From: Laccaria trichodermophora
Lineage: Eukaryota; Basidiomycota; Agaricomycetes; Agaricales; Hydnangiaceae
Assembly (NCBI GenBank): GCA_018417955.1
Contig: JACTVC010000011.1
Location: 928,262 to 992,261, forward strand
DNA length: 64,000 nucleotides
Direction: 5' to 3'
How positions within the stretch are numbered: position 1 is the first letter of the stretch; each line of letters begins with the position of its first letter. Below, piece by piece: positions 1 to 13,400 of the stretch. Under the pieces are notes generated by a model, which did no database searches, was not told where the DNA came from, and worked only from the letters and a program-made list of their open reading frames with translations. The translations under genes were made by a program, and so were the position numbers.

Positions 1-1579
1 AGCGATACTGACGAACTCACACAATCTGTTTTCTTTGTTTTTTGGTTCACTTGAATCTTTACACTCCTTTTGTGTCCTTTTTCCCCATTGCCTGTCTATC
101 TACATATTCAGTTATCTACTCTTCCCCCGCTTTTTCTTTTGTTTCCGGTGTTTCTGCTATACAAACCACAATCTTTTTCTTGTAAAAAAGAACTATTCAA
201 GCCTACTGCCTTCCTTCCTTTTCTACTTCATTAATCACTCATCTAACTTGCATATATGTATTCATTCTTGCATTCCATTTTTTTTCGAATCGATGCCTCT
301 TTCAGGCTATCTCGAACTCTTTTCCGTAGGCGTAAACTAAGTACGGCACAAGTATAGGGGACTTTGGTGGACTTGTATAAAAATAACTGGATTGCGAATT
401 TAGGCGCAAGTGCACGGGGAAGATCGTCATGTAGTAGCATGTAGTATCAAATTTAAAGATCCCATTACCGAAGATTGCCCATGCCATTTCATAGAGCAGC
501 AAAAAGATAAAACCATCATTGACAAGGCAAGCTCATTTGTTGCAACGTGTCGGTGCCTGGTATCACGGTAACGTGCAAGTAACGTGTATTGCACTGCAAC
601 AAATCTCAACTTCGTGATCATCAAACCGCGCTCTTCCTTTTTACAAGTTCTGATCCTTCGCTGCGAGGCTACGACTCGTACGAGCCAGTGAACCCGTAAG
701 TACAAGACAGTGATGTATCTTTCTAGCGCGATCTTCAAGTCAACTTGCAAGTAAAACAGGTTTGCAACCAGGAAGGCCGCCGGGGTTCCCTAATAGTCTT
801 CCGGGAAATCCAGAGGATGGGAATAGGAAATAAGAGAACTTTGACGAGAACAGACAAGAATCTGATCTTCGGATAGCTTCGGTTTATGCTCGGGTTGAAA
901 GTTTGCCTCGTCTCGGTGCGCACTGCGAACTCGGGAAGCAAAGTTCAACAAAGTACTTTCTGCACGGCAACCTTCTCAGAAATTGCCCCAATCTTAGAGA
1001 TGGCTATGGCTGGTCTCACTCAGATATCTCGATGTCTCCGCTTTCTACCCCACCCCCACTTGCCGCAAAAACAGGCCGACCTCCACGGTAGCAAATTGCC
1101 ACATTATTCCGGAAATACTCCCACAGAGATCATGAACACTGATCCCGGTTTGCCGTATTTTTGGACGTTTCTGTGCGATTTCGAGAAAAGTGTCTATGAC
1201 GAATCCCAAGCTCGGGGAAAAACTGGACTCCACACGAATGTCGGACAGGGTTGGCGTTGACCTCCATTTCCTGCTATCGCAGCATCTCCGACAGACGCTG
1301 AATAACGGTTAATTCCGGAAAATATGCGTCTATTTCACTGTTTCTTTGCCATTCTGAAAACTTCTATGCTGCCGTGGCATGCATTATTCTATTTCCAGCA
1401 ATCTGGAACGCCGACCCCTGATCATCACCCGTGCGACGCCTACAGATACGTCCGACCGATCTCTTCAACAACGAAAGATATACAACTAGTTTTATGGCAC
1501 TTGGACCATATATTGCGCCAAATCCTCACGTCAGCAGCACGATACAGCAAGTTGCAGTCGAGGCACCCCTCTTGAAGTG
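1..1579. other. Gene-free stretch upstream of the BOI1-like gene
   Basis: I see no convincing gene here. Open frames are short, lack a recognisable domain and overlap on both strands. The first 300 bases are pyrimidine-rich on + and could be untranslated sequence of a neighbour outside the window. The right part should contain the promoter of the gene that starts at 1580. Confidence 0.5.
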
Positions 1580-4500
1580 ATGCCTGTATTTGTGACTGCT
1601 CTACACGACTTCGTAGCAGAGGATGAAGAGGATCTTCCGTTCCGATCTGGGGACCGTATAGAGGTCATTGAGAAGGATGGTTCATATGACGATGGCTGGT
1701 GGAAGGTGTGTATCTTTTTGCTCAGGAGGAGATAGAAGGACTTGAAGTCCCTCTGAGTGGATGTTTTCCTCTACTTTTTGTCCTGTGATCTCTCTTAAAT
1801 GATAATGACTAATGACTTTCTCAAAGGGCCGCAATCCACAAGGAAAAGTCGGTCTCTTTCCGTTAGTTTTCACCGCACCAGCACCATCTTCAACCGATCC
1901 ACTATACGGTAATATTTCTCCTTCATTGCCGTCTCCTGCCAACCTGAGCCACCTACAGATATATTTGAGGAAGAGGAATCGGGTAACGAGATCCACGACG
2001 AGGACCAATCAAGCCAGGGGGAAAGTTCAAAACACGAGGCACACACAGACCACGAGGAACAACACCCAAACGACGAGAATCAACCACAGGTCGACGAGGT
2101 TGATGAACACCCAGTCGAAGGGGAACATTCAAAGAGCGAGAAACAATCACAGGTCGAAGAACACACAGTTGTCGAGGAACGCCCAATCGACGAGGAAAAG
2201 CCGGACGATGAGGAGCACCCACACGACAAGGATAACTCAGACAGCGGTAGGCGGTTGGAGAGAGCCCATAGACGGAGAGGCGCCATAATAGACCTACAGA
2301 CAGCCGTTGAAGCACTCGGACCTAGGGTGGCGGAGACTCGGGTATGTGACGGGAATGATGACGAGGGTTCCCCTCCTGACTGGCTTGGCTATACATTCCA
2401 ATGGGAAGGGTTCCGGGAGATGCTGCAAAATGCATGGCGGATGGCAGATGTGCAAGACCTGTTGACCGAGTCTGCTACGACAATCAGTCACATGTCGTCT
2501 GGCAATGGGGCTATTAGTGATACTTTGTCAAAGGACAAGGCGGAGACGCAGAATTCCACGACATCGTCGTCCGGCGTTTCGAAGGTGTCTTCTTCGAACT
2601 TGCTATCCACGAAGACACCCGCCACAGAGAAAAAGATTCCTTCTTTTGGGCTGCTTTTGCCTGCATCAACGTCAACCAACACTGTTGCGGAAGATAACTC
2701 TATTATCGTGACCACACCTCGTTTACACCGAACAAAGCACAGTGGTGTTATTCCTACTGATACCTGTGTGTCATTTGGTTTACCCTCCCCCGCCACAACC
2801 GACCCAAACGATGCCTCTCACCCGAACACCGGGAGCGCCCTTTCACTGTTCTCAGATAACGCCTTTCCCTCTCAACTATCTTCCCCAGTACCTGCAGCCC
2901 AGCGTGTCATCAACCTAGCTGGTGCCTCCCGCTTGAACACCGACAGCATGGTTTCCTTCCTCTCAACCAACACCTCTCCTTCTGAAGGATTGTCTCCGCT
3001 ACATGCAGGCCAGCGCCTCACCAAAGCTGGTGCCTCCCGTTCGAACATCAACAGCATTGCTTCCTTATACTCGAATAACTCCTCTGCTGAGCTATCTTCC
3101 CCATTACCTGCAGACCAGCATTCTACTGAGAAAACTGACGACAATGTTCACTTGTTGTGGAACAACGGCTTTCTTACAGAATTACCTTCCCCATTCCCTA
3201 CAAACCAACACCTCATTTCCGGAAATAAAGCGAAACAAAAATTACCAAGCGATTGGACGCTCCAAGAAGTCGTCGAGTGGTTGAAGAGCAAAGGCTTTGA
3301 CCAGAACGTTTGTAACAAGTTTATAGGTGTGCTCCACTTCGCTACAACACACCGCTGCAACTGACTAACCCAATCAATCTATAGAACATGAAATCACTGG
3401 TGATGTCCTCCTCGAATTGGACGTCAACCTACTCAAAACCGAGATCGGAGTGATGGCGTTTGGGAACCGCACGCGCATCGCAAATGCCATCACTGACCTT
3501 CGCCAGTCCTATCCTGTAAATTCCACCGACCAACCTATGGCAGAGATGCCGTCTTCCTCATCTCCCAATACCCCGTCGCACTTTGACACTCAAGTTGAAG
3601 TTTATCAAGAGATATCTTCAATGAGGAGCTCGTTGCCACCTCCCTCATCTCCCGAGCCGTATGCCCCGCTGCAATTTAGTACTCAAGTCCATGAAATTCG
3701 TCTGGAGAGGTCTTCGATGTCTAGCTCGCTCAAGAGCATGGTCTGGCAAAGGCGACCAACCTCGCTACCTGTGCATCCCACCCCAGCAAAGGCAGATATC
3801 AAAGTCCACGAAACTCGTCAGGAGAGATTTTCAACGTCCGAATCATCCACAGGCCTGCATGGGGAAATACCGTCTCCCTCATTGCCCCTGCGTCAATCCT
3901 CACAACGCTCTGATAATGTTACTGAAAACCGTCAGGAGAGACGTTCGCCTCCTACTCCCCCAAGGAGCAAGTACCGACCGCTGCCTACCATTTCCCAAGT
4001 GTCATCAACGTCGCTGGATGGGGAGGCAGAGGAGACTCGGATTCCGTTCAACGACTCCTGGGAAACAACAGAAGAGGGAAAGAAAACAGAGAAGATGACC
4101 CCAGACATGGCCTCCATTACCAGGCGCAACAGTGCGAACAAACGTAGGATAGCACAAGCAAGCGTTCATAGCGATCTACCTGTAAGAAAGGACTCTGTCG
4201 GCATCGGTGCCATGCTAAGCAGGAGCACTCTTCATCCGATCGGTCAACCTGATCATGTTGGGTGGCTGCGCAAGAAGAGTGATCGATATAACTTCTGGAA
4301 GTCGCGGTACTTCATCCTCAAGGGTCAGCATTTGTACTGGTTGAAGAGCGCTAAACCCTCAGTGAGTGGTTCTCATCTTAATTTCACGAGTTCAACTCAT
4401 CTGTTTTGTAGGAAAAAACCCCAAAAGGAGTAATTGACATTGTGGGTTACAAGATCACCACTGTGGATAACACCTTTGACTCTTCTGGTCGGTATGGATT

Positions 4501-5381
4501 CCGAATCGACCGTGATCAGGAGAGGACATACTTCTTTAGCTCTGACGACAAAAATGCTATCTGCGATTGGACAAAGGCCATTATGAAGGCTACAATAAGT
4601 TGGCAGGCACCTGTAGCTTCGTCGTGCAATATTTCGACGGTTCCCTTGTCTGTCGCACGAGCCATGAACCCAGTCCCGCGTCCACCATCACCAACCGCTC
4701 GAGAGACTATTCAGAGGTCGCTCAGACGGAGAAACACCGACAACCTATCAAGTCGTGATACCCGTGTTCTTTTAGGACTTTCCTCCTCCCACATGGGCGA
4801 TGATGACCAAGCTCTCTCAGACTCCTTCACTGAACGGTGGCAAGATTGTATATGGCTCCAAAAGCAAACGTCCCCACAGAAATCCGTGCTTCGGCGTCCC
4901 TCGATGCCGGAGATGCGGAGGGCAAACTCGACACGCTCCACGGTCAGTGCGTTGGGACACTTGCTCGAATTGCGTTCTAACACAATTCCATGTTCAGATC
5001 AATTCAGCAGAAGTGGATGCATTGGTAAAATGGGCCAACTCTCACCTCCCTGCGTCCCTCCAAGTCCAAGACTCCAGCGCCTCCCTCTTCAGCGGCCTTG
5101 CCCTTCTGCGCCTCGCAGAGTCCATCAAGCGCCGCCCATGCTCCCCCCCAGTCCCCGACAAAGCCTTCCCAACTAACCCGAGCGATGATAGAGTCGAAGG
5201 CCTCTTTTGTCTGTTGGACTTTTTGCTCAACAATGGTGTGAAGATGGGCAGGTTGAGCATCAATGACATTCGGCATGGGAGGAGGGATAAAATTCTGGCC
5301 CTTTTGAAGGCACTCAAGACCTGGGAAGGACAGTTATCAACAAGTGATAGGGAACAATTTGTTGTTCCCATTGGTATGTAG
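1580..5381 (+). CDS. BOI1/BOI2-like polarity protein (SH3-SAM-PH, CH-like C-terminus)
   Basis: Six exons: 1580-1705, 1827-1908, 1959-3326, 3385-4361, 4412-4942, 4998-5381; they sum to 1155 codons plus stop and all phases agree. The start ATG opens directly into an SH3 domain (about residues 1-60; ALHDF at the start and the WWK/GLFP core split by intron 1). An acidic, then Ser/Thr/Pro-rich disordered region follows. A SAM domain lies at about 505-575 (starting WTLQEVVEWLKSKG) and a PH domain at about 815-915 (GWLRKKS, ending in the W-T-K-A-I-M-K-A helix). SH3-SAM-PH is the architecture of yeast Boi1/Boi2, which bind Bem1, Cdc42 and lipids at sites of polarised growth and exocytosis. The last exon encodes about 110 residues that look like a calponin-homology-type helical fold (LVKWANSHLP, GLALLRLAESI, LLDFLL). 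The function is inferred from family. A paralog lies at 62850-64000 on the other strand. Confidence 0.85.
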
Positions 5382-5635
5382 TGCGCTCTTTCGATTTATA
5401 GACATTCCTTTCCATATACTCGACCGCGTAACACTCGTTTACTTACAATATCCTTCTTCTTGCTTTGCTCAATGACAATCACTACGTCGAAATTCAAGAG
5501 CTCTTTGACATAAATTTTGAACTCAATTGCTCTTTTAGCGTCTATGCAGTAGAATCTTCGACGGACAAACGATTTTTTTTACAACAAGGTTGCAAGATGA
5601 AATGAAAAAAGATCTCCAAAAAAACATCTACCCAC

Positions 5636-7837
5636 TCAAAAATCAGCATACGCATCCTCACAAACCCCTTCCACGCCCTCCCCCTCCTCCTGCGCAACAG
5701 TCCAAAAAGACGGCACACCCATCGCCAGCTCTTCGACATACCAAAACCTCTCTCCTCCTCCTCCCTTGCCCTTCCTACCCTTCCCCTTGCTTAAAGGTAC
5801 AAGCTGAACCCACGTCCCAGCCAACCCCATACCAACACTCAACGATCCCAAAACATGCGTTTCCACAAGGATCGTGATGTCCCCTTCCTCAGTCTTATGT
5901 TGTTGTTCTTCGTCATCAGAGGGAGGAGGGATAACGCTAGCTTTCCTAAACGCAGGCGCCTGCCCACCGTCGTCCCATTCCCCTTTATTCCAAGGCGCCA
6001 ACACGACTTTCGCATAACGCGTTGTTAACTCTCCATTGTTCGTGTTTGGCCCCTCAGTTAAATTGGAGTTGGGCTTGACAACTGGCACGGGTTTCATCTC
6101 CTTAACCCTCCTCATGCTCCTCTCCGTAACACCGCACCTATACTTCAATATTTCCGGGTCGATTTGAACGGCGGGGACGATCCACTGTTCCAGCTTTGCG
6201 GAAGCCTGGAATGGATTGTTGTCGTGCGCGTCGTCGTCGCCATCGGGAGCGTCGGCCCAGTTGGGTGTTGAGGCAGAGTGGGTTGTTTTTGTTGTGCTGC
6301 TGGGAGTGGGATTGGGGTTGGGGTTTCGATCAGCTGCAGCTAAAGCGGCCCAGTTGGGTGTTTCGTTGGAGGAGGTGGTGGTGGTGGTGGTGGGTTTGGC
6401 AGGTTGAGGAAGAGGGCTTGAAAGAACAGTGGGAGAAGGCGCCGATGGGACGATATCGTCCACCTTGAGCACTTCCACATTCGCCGCCTTCAATTCCGCC
6501 TCGAACTGTTCCACCAAGTCCGTGTTCTCCACATCATCGTCTCTCTCATTTTTCTTCTCGTCCAGAGCCCATCTTCTCGTGCCAAAATTTTCAACACCGC
6601 TCAACCCAAGCTTGTCAGGCAGGACTTTACATACGTGTCCTGTCTTTGGGAGTTCCTCCACAGCCACCTTGGCGACGGCTAACGCTTTATTCAGTGCGCG
6701 TTCGTGTGTAGGTTCGGGGAGAACGCGGTTTCGCAGAAGGAAAGCCAAGAAGAAGACGAATAATCTTGGGAGAGTGTTCAGTGCAGATGCAGACCTATGA
6801 TGTAGATTAGATATTGACAGCAAGCATTTTACTCTCTGAACATACCAGATCAAACCCTGGGACCGCATGTAAGAGCTCAAAAACACCTTGACCGAATTTT
6901 CTGGATCGTTAAGAAACGAAAGGAGTCGTTCTTCCTTGCGCCCTTTCTCGTCCTCAAGCAACCGTTGCACCGCGGCGTCGCTGTCCACTTGAACGGGGGT
7001 AGCACCATAGAGGGCATACGGAGGCCTAACATGAAACCTCTTGAACGGCCTTCGTTGTGGTTCGTCTTGTTGAGTCTGGTACACGTTCCTGGTATCGGTG
7101 TCAGAATAGTCGTCATCGGACTCAGAGGTATTTTCTTGTTGTGTTTGAGCAGCAGCAGCGGGAGAGGATGATGCCAAGTCGGTTCTGTGCCAGACGGGGA
7201 TTACGCCTAGGAGGCCGACGTATAGCCGGATCTGGATGGATGAGAATGAGTGGGGTGTATTAGGGGACAATGGAATGTAAGAACGTACTTGGTCCCATAG
7301 ATAGGGAACCTGGGACTTGACATGCGGCCAACGGCGGTTCATTCGAAAATCAGTGGCGGCTTGGTGGATTCTGTCCATTCGCGATACGTTCCTTTCAAAG
7401 TCATTTTATTGTATGAGTGCAACATGAATTTTGAAAAAAAAAAAGGCATACGGGTTGTAAGCGTTAGATGAACCGCGCGACTCCTCAGCCTCAGCCCACT
7501 CCTCCCACCAATCCCTGCGCTCATAGTGATAATACGTGCGTTTAGGATTGGGATTGGGCTCAGCCATTGGCGCGACTTCCTCCTCAATCTTCTTCACATT
7601 CTTGACGCTACCACTCCTCTTCGTGGCACCCGTCTTACACTCATCTGTATCATGCGGCACGCGCAGTCCTACAGTGGGTATCCCAAGCCCGTCGACTTCG
7701 TCCCCGGAGTGGTTGGGGGCGATCTGAATGCCTGTTTCCTTGTACGAGGCGAAAGGGAGGATGGTGGCTCCTTCTGGGACGGTTGGGAACGGGGGAAATT
7801 TGAGGAGAGGTTTTGGGGTGGGTTCAGGGAGAGACAT
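5636..7837 (-). CDS. Probable Argonaute siRNA chaperone subunit Arb1
   Basis: Four exons on -: 7837-7452, 7391-7289, 7231-6846, 6794-5636, giving 677 aa with consistent phases. Features seen: an N-terminal RDWWEEWAEAEE stretch; a central block, PENSVKVFLSSYMRSQGLIW, running across the last intron into the hydrophobic LPRLFVFFLAFLLRNRV; then Ala/Glu helices, a long Ser/Thr/Pro linker and a C-terminal beta-rich part. From memory the central block fits the Arb1 family (S. pombe ARC complex, which holds Argonaute with duplex siRNA and acts in heterochromatin). If right, it acts with Argonaute in RNAi-directed silencing. The 51-bp last intron (6795-6845) is open in frame and would be missed by a naive call; removing it gives the conserved IWSAS junction. 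I recognise the family by pattern only, so the name is moderate confidence. Confidence 0.65.
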
Positions 7838-8085
7838 GGGGATGATTGTGAAAAGTCGAAGCTATAAGGCTTGTCATTTTGGACCTTCTTTCTTCGTTCA
7901 AAGGTGATTGTAATCGCAATATCAGTCACGTCCTTTTTAAGTCACGTTCACCATCGCGATCACGCGACCGCCGACAGCCATCGCGTACTGTGCAAAAGTA
8001 CAATGAGCGTCCCCCCTCCGATATCAATATTTGTTAAAGCATTTAAAAAACTACATCGTTTGAATGAGCCCCGGGCCTTGACTCT

Positions 8086-8397
8086 TTACTTGCAATAGCC
8101 CACAATATCACCTGGTTGGTATTTACTTCGACAGCAATCCAAGTATGAGCTCGTCTCGCCAACATCACACCAATCTTTTCCCGTTATGGAAAGGCCCGAC
8201 CAGCCGCCATCCATGAGACCATGCCCAGTTACTGATTTGCAGCACTCCGTGGAAAGCGCTTCATTCCACCAATCCTTCCTTCCAATAAAAAGCCAACCGT
8301 GATCTCCATCTTTGACGTAACATCCACACCACTTGGCATATACCCCCTCCATAAGCAAGATAGAAATGAAGGTGAGAAAGCTGGATTTCAAGTTCAT
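8086..8397 (-). CDS. Small cysteine-rich secreted protein
   Basis: Single exon of 103 aa. I chose the ATG at 8397 rather than 8481 because it opens into a signal peptide: MNLKSSFLTFISILLMEGVYA, with likely cleavage after GVYA. The mature part is about 82 residues with eight cysteines: C-x-C, CC, C, CC and a near-terminal C. It also has several Trp and Gly. Even cysteine number and small size fit a disulfide-stabilised secreted protein of the kind common in fungi. No family is recognised. The next gene upstream on + starts at 9082. Splicing or a longer product cannot be excluded. Confidence 0.55.
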   Translation of the reverse strand: MNLKSSFLTFISILLMEGVYAKWCGCYVKDGDHGWLFIGRKDWWNEALSTECCKSVTGHGLMDGGWSGLSITGKDWCDVGETSSYLDCCRSKYQPGDIVGYCK

Positions 8398-9081
8398 GAC
8401 GAGGCGCCAGCAAGGACAGGTCGGTTGGTCACCCAGACAAGTGGAGACAAGAGCGGAGACGTACCCTGGAGATGTAAGCAAGCTGTTTAGGAAGGACGTC
8501 TTGTCTGGAGGAGCATTTCAATATTTCGTCTTATAACAGCTCATTGTATTGATTGACGTTATGAAGGGCCACCCACTTCATTCCACTTTTGACCTAGTCC
8601 TTCGGACAATCATTTGATGAAAATCAGTTTGCATTACACTTTCAACGAGATTGACTGACAGGCTAAAGCAGCTTATAACATGATGGGTATGAGTCGAGGA
8701 TACAAAGAACGCATTCGCAGTAAAGCGCAAAGTGTGCACCGTCTTGTCGGTTGAACGAGTTTCACGCACACGACCACTGTCTATCGGTGAGTTGAGTGTC
8801 CACCTGCAGAACGAACGGATAGGTTTCTGAGCAGGCTAGCAAGCATTTGGGGTGTCCAAGTCGTGCCTTTCACTCGACGATGATTAACCGTAAATGGGAT
8901 TTTGTTTCGAGCTCAGATAAATCAGCTAGGTTGATAGGGAGAATGGAATGCAGGAGAAGTGGAGATGCGCATCAAGCTGCATCCATTGATCCAATTGGAA
9001 ATGTGAATCTTCAAGTCACGTTACCTCGTTTATCTCGATCTTACGCGCCCATCTCTGAGTCTCTTGTCTATCACCACCACC
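8398..9081. other. Divergent intergenic region, nothing recognised
   Basis: This stretch separates the secreted-protein gene (-) from the MYND gene (+) and should hold both promoters. I see no further gene, repeat or RNA. Confidence 0.4.
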
Positions 9082-9926
9082 ATGCCCATCATCGATTCAC
9101 GCCTGGGAATCTACGTCAAAGACACAAAACCCACTCGGATCTGCCGTTGGCGCCAATGTCCACTTGTGGGTAGCGATTATGAAGGTGTCAAGCTAAAGGC
9201 GTGTGCGAGGTGTAATTTCGTTCGGTATTGCGTCAGTATACTACTAGATTCTGTGATTACCTATACGATATCTACTAATCATATCGTTTTGAAGAGCAAA
9301 GAATGTCAGAAGAGCGATTGGCCAACGCATAGAAGGGGATGTCGCGTGCCCCAGTTCGTAGATATAGGTTCATGGATCCGCGTTAGTCCCCTTAGTACCC
9401 TCAACTACCCTCATCACTCATCCCAACGCAGGCCTACGGATGGCTCCTGAAATGGGCAGCAACCGAATCTCTGCAGATCCACACCCACCAATCAAAAATC
9501 CATACCCACTGCCTCGTCGTCAAGCTCCTAGCCGTCGAACGCGTCGTCGGGCCCGTCCCCAGCCCATTCGTCATCATGAGCGCACACGTATCAGAGACAA
9601 AGACCGTTTTACCTGATTCCGGGAGTCATGTGAACGACACGCGCACGTCCGAGCGGATAAGGGACGAAGGGGGTGTAGGGCAGGCGATGGTTGTGTTGCA
9701 GTGTCATATGGTGAATGGGCAGGTGATATGTATGGTTGAGCGGTTCGAGATTTGGGAGAGGAAGAAGGGGGTTTATGAGCATTTTGGAGGATGGGAGGGG
9801 CTGTTGAAGGGGGTTGCGAATGGGACGATTGGGTTGGCTGATATTTCTCATCAGTTGCAGTTAGGAGGGGACCGTGAAACATTTACAGACGTTCTAGAGA
9901 GTATGGATAAATTAGCATTGGAATAA
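9082..9926 (+). CDS. MYND-type zinc finger protein (copy 1)
   Basis: Three exons: 9082-9231, 9295-9381, 9432-9926; 243 aa. The N-terminus carries a MYND finger at about residues 21-66: C21, C26, C41-x2-C44, C50, C54, H62, C66, with the usual YCSKECQKSDW core split by intron 1 exactly after YC. Downstream is a conserved block (W-L-x-W-A, ALQIHTH, VERVVGP, EHFxxWExxLKG) shared with the paralog at 27413-28230. MYND fingers are protein-protein interaction modules; no SET domain or other catalytic part is visible. The start MPIID is chosen because the paralog begins identically and its first two exons have the same lengths (150 and 87 bp). Pieces of this family are scattered at 15965-16235 and 17645-17885. 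Confidence 0.85.
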
Positions 9927-10452
9927 GAAAGAAACCTTTTGCAGCTTACTTTGTCGGTGAACTTGAAGGAATGAGTAACGCCAGCGCGCACCTGCCCACC
10001 AATCTTCTCTCCTCTCTAAACGTCTTTGTTTCACCCATTCTCCGCACAAGCTTTGATGTGAATATTCGCAAGTGCCGAATATTGCAAATTATTTCACAAT
10101 GTGTCCCTATTTTGGTCCATCTGACATACAAGAATATGGGCCGAGCTCGGATGAGAGGTCATATTAGATTGAAAGTGGAAGGGAGCGGTGAAATGTCAAT
10201 GTGACTCATGATCAGCAACGTCAAATGCGACTGACAGTTGTTTGGCGTGGCATTCGTTGACAAACAATGTGTCAGCTACCTCCTTTAGCCTTGGCTGCCT
10301 TGCTCCCTGTTGAGCTCAACGTCGACAACAGCGCCCGAACAGCGCACCCATGCTTTAAGGTCCCTACGGTGCGGTACCAGGCTTTTTGGCGAAGCTTTGG
10401 AAGCCCGACCACGCGATCACTGAGTACTGTTGCTCAATTCAATTACCTTTCG
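9927..10452. other. Intergenic region upstream of ATG1
   Basis: No gene seen. An in-frame ATG at 10267 precedes the one chosen for ATG1, but the 62 residues between have no kinase-family features, so this is treated as 5' leader and promoter. Confidence 0.4.
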
Positions 10453-13400
10453 ATGCCTCCCACAGTTGGGACTTCAAGACAGACGACGACCGCCTACGAC
10501 TCAACAACCAAGTTAGTAGAAGACGATGAAGCGCGACCGTACGTTATAGTCAGTATTCTGGGGAAGGGGAGCTTCGCGACGGTGTATAAGGGATACCACG
10601 AGGTGAGAAGTGCGATCAACATCCTAGTGCTTGTGCTCACCATATCCAGGAAACGCGACATCAAGTCGCCATCAAGACCGTCAAACGCGGAGACCTCAGC
10701 GCCAAGCTTTTTGACAACCTCCAAAGTGAAATCCAAATCCTAAAGTCACTATCACACAGGCACATTACCAAGTTAATCGACATTGTACGCGCGGACAAGC
10801 ACATTTATCTGATAATGGAGTATTGCGCCGGTGGAGATCTCACAAATTACGTCAAGAGACGTGGTCGTGTTGAGGGCCTCGAGTATATACCGGCCCCTGG
10901 CGCGGCACTTCAGTACTATCCGCATCCTCGGACAGGCGGTTTAGATGAAATCGTCGTTCGGAGTTTTCTCCGACAGCTTGCGCGTGCTCTCAAATTTTTG
11001 CGGCACCGAAACTTGATTCACAGGGATATCAAGCCACAGGTAAAAACCTTCACCTCTTGCCATAATTCTAACTTAGACATCCCAGAACCTGCTCCTCAAT
11101 CCCGCCCCCCCTGAAGAACTCGCCCGTGGACACCCTTTAGGTGTACCCATCCTTAAAGTGGCAGATTTTGGTTTTGCACGGTCGTTACCCAATGCGATGA
11201 TGGCTGAAACACTATGTGGATCTCCGTGAGTAGGGTGGAATTAGCCATGATTCAATCTCGTTTAATGTTTTGCAACAGGTTGTACATGGCTCCTGAGATA
11301 CTGAGATATGAGAAGTATGACGCCAAAGCTGACCTTTGGTCAGTAGGCGCTGTATTGTATGAAATGGCGGTCGGAAAAGCACCCTTTCGAGCTATGAATC
11401 ACATCGAGTTGCTGAAGAAGATCGAACATTCGAAGGGCATCAAATTCCCTGATGAGGATCCTACAACTGCGAAGACACCTGGGGGTGGAAGTGAGGATTC
11501 CCCGGTTCCAAGCGATGTCAAGAAACTCATCAGGACACTTCTGAAACGGAACCCGGCCGAACGCGCAAGCTTTGAAGAGTTTTTTGGGAGCACGGCGCTG
11601 GCAAAGTCAAAGTTTCCGAGACCGCGGGAGTCGGAGCCGGGGCCTGCTGAGAGCTCGTCGTCGACTGCACCTGAACAAGACAAGCCTTGGACTGCGCGAC
11701 CCTTGACTCCCGAACATCATCGGGTGATACCGCCGGAGGTTCTCGACCCAAAGGCTATGATCCCCCCAAGCAAATTTAATTTCAGGAGGGTTTCTGGTGG
11801 GGCAGAAGAAGGAGATGGTAGTCCCCATTCTGCAAATGGGGCGCTTCCCAGGGACAGGTGGGTGCCTTGCTTTCGTTGAAAACGCCTATCAATATCTTTT
11901 CAGTCAATCGTCATCTCGAGATAAGGTCGTTGCACCTGTCACTAGACCACGGGGACCATCATTTACGGGTGCGAATGAGCGATCCCAGTCGTTCAAGCCG
12001 CTCTCCACGGAAGGCTCCTTTATACCTGGAGAAACAGAAGAAGATGGCCAGCTGCGTCGTGAATACGTGCTGGTTGACGATACTCGAGCTGTCGAGTTCA
12101 ACCGCGCTGTCGATGGTGCGTCTACCCCCTTCTCCATCGTTACCCACCTGACTCATTACTCTAGAAATCACATCCCAACCCCGACGACCATTATACGACC
12201 GGAAGATTCCTCCAACACCCTCAACGGACGATTACCCCCCAGAATACCCCATACCCACGAACAACAACGGCACTAACAATGTCAACATCACATTCCCACC
12301 ACCACCCAACATCTCTGCCCCACCTCTCTCCTCGTCCCCTTCCAGCATGGCTTCACGGGCGGCATCGAACGCTCTTAATAGAGCTTTGAGCCTTGCGTCC
12401 AAGAAGTTGTTTGGACATTCCTCATCAGGGCACTCACGGGCATCTCCGTCAAGAGATCAAAGCAGTGTGCCGTCGTCGCCTCGACGGCCGCAGATCATCA
12501 CGTTGGACGGGGAAGGGGAGCGGGATCCGCTTGAGGATGATTTGCTATCTTCCCTTGAAGAGCTGGCGCAGAAGACGGACGTGCTTACGCACTGGGCGGA
12601 TGAGATGTATGAGTACGTCAAGGCGGTGCCTCAGAGTTAGTTGTCCCCTCTCCTGCGTTGGCTTTGTGCTAATCTGATTATTAGAGCCTCTACCCGATCC
12701 TACCAAGTTCACCAAACGCGAGGGCGAGGCAGAGAAACACGCGAAACGGCGGAAACAAGCTGACATAGAAGCGGAATACAATGCCGTTACATGTGTCGCA
12801 GTGTACATGCTGCTCATGTCGTTCTCGCAGAAGGGCATCGATAAGCTGAGGAACTTCCAGGAACATATGAAGATGTGCCATCCGGATGGGAATTTTGTCG
12901 TTAGTGATGGGTTTGATGATGGTAAAACTATTCCTGGCCTCTCAAGTGCTACTGACGACGTTGGGATAGCGCTGTGTTGGTTTAAAGACCACTTCATCAA
13001 GTGCAATGACCGCGCAGCCTTGGTGAAGACATGGTTGCCTGTTCAGTACGATGGCCCGAAGAGTTGGCTTGACCAACTTGTGTATGATCGTGCTCTGGTT
13101 CTGGTAGGTCCGAGATTGTCGTACCGTCAACCAACTTACGCCCCTGCCTTCAGAGCCGAACATCTGCTCGGAAGGAGCTCCTCGACCAAGCGACGAGCCC
13201 AGACGAATGCGAGAAGCTATATGAAGAATCCTTGTGGTGCCTTTACGCGCTACAAGACGACCTACTGCAGACGGGTAATCCATACATGGATGAGGATCGG
13301 GAAACAATCGGTACCTGTACGCTGCCTTGCTTCAAGTCCTTCTAGAGCGTCCTCTGATAGCCATCCATGTTACAGGGATCAAACGCACGAAACTGCGGTT

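Noticed and set aside
35..340. Open frame of 101 codons rich in Phe, Leu and Ser
   Set aside because: The composition follows from pyrimidine-rich DNA. There is no domain, no splice context and no paralog.
10267..10452. N-terminal extension of ATG1 from the ATG at 10267
   Set aside because: The added 62 residues lack any conserved feature, and Atg1 kinases normally begin shortly before the glycine loop.
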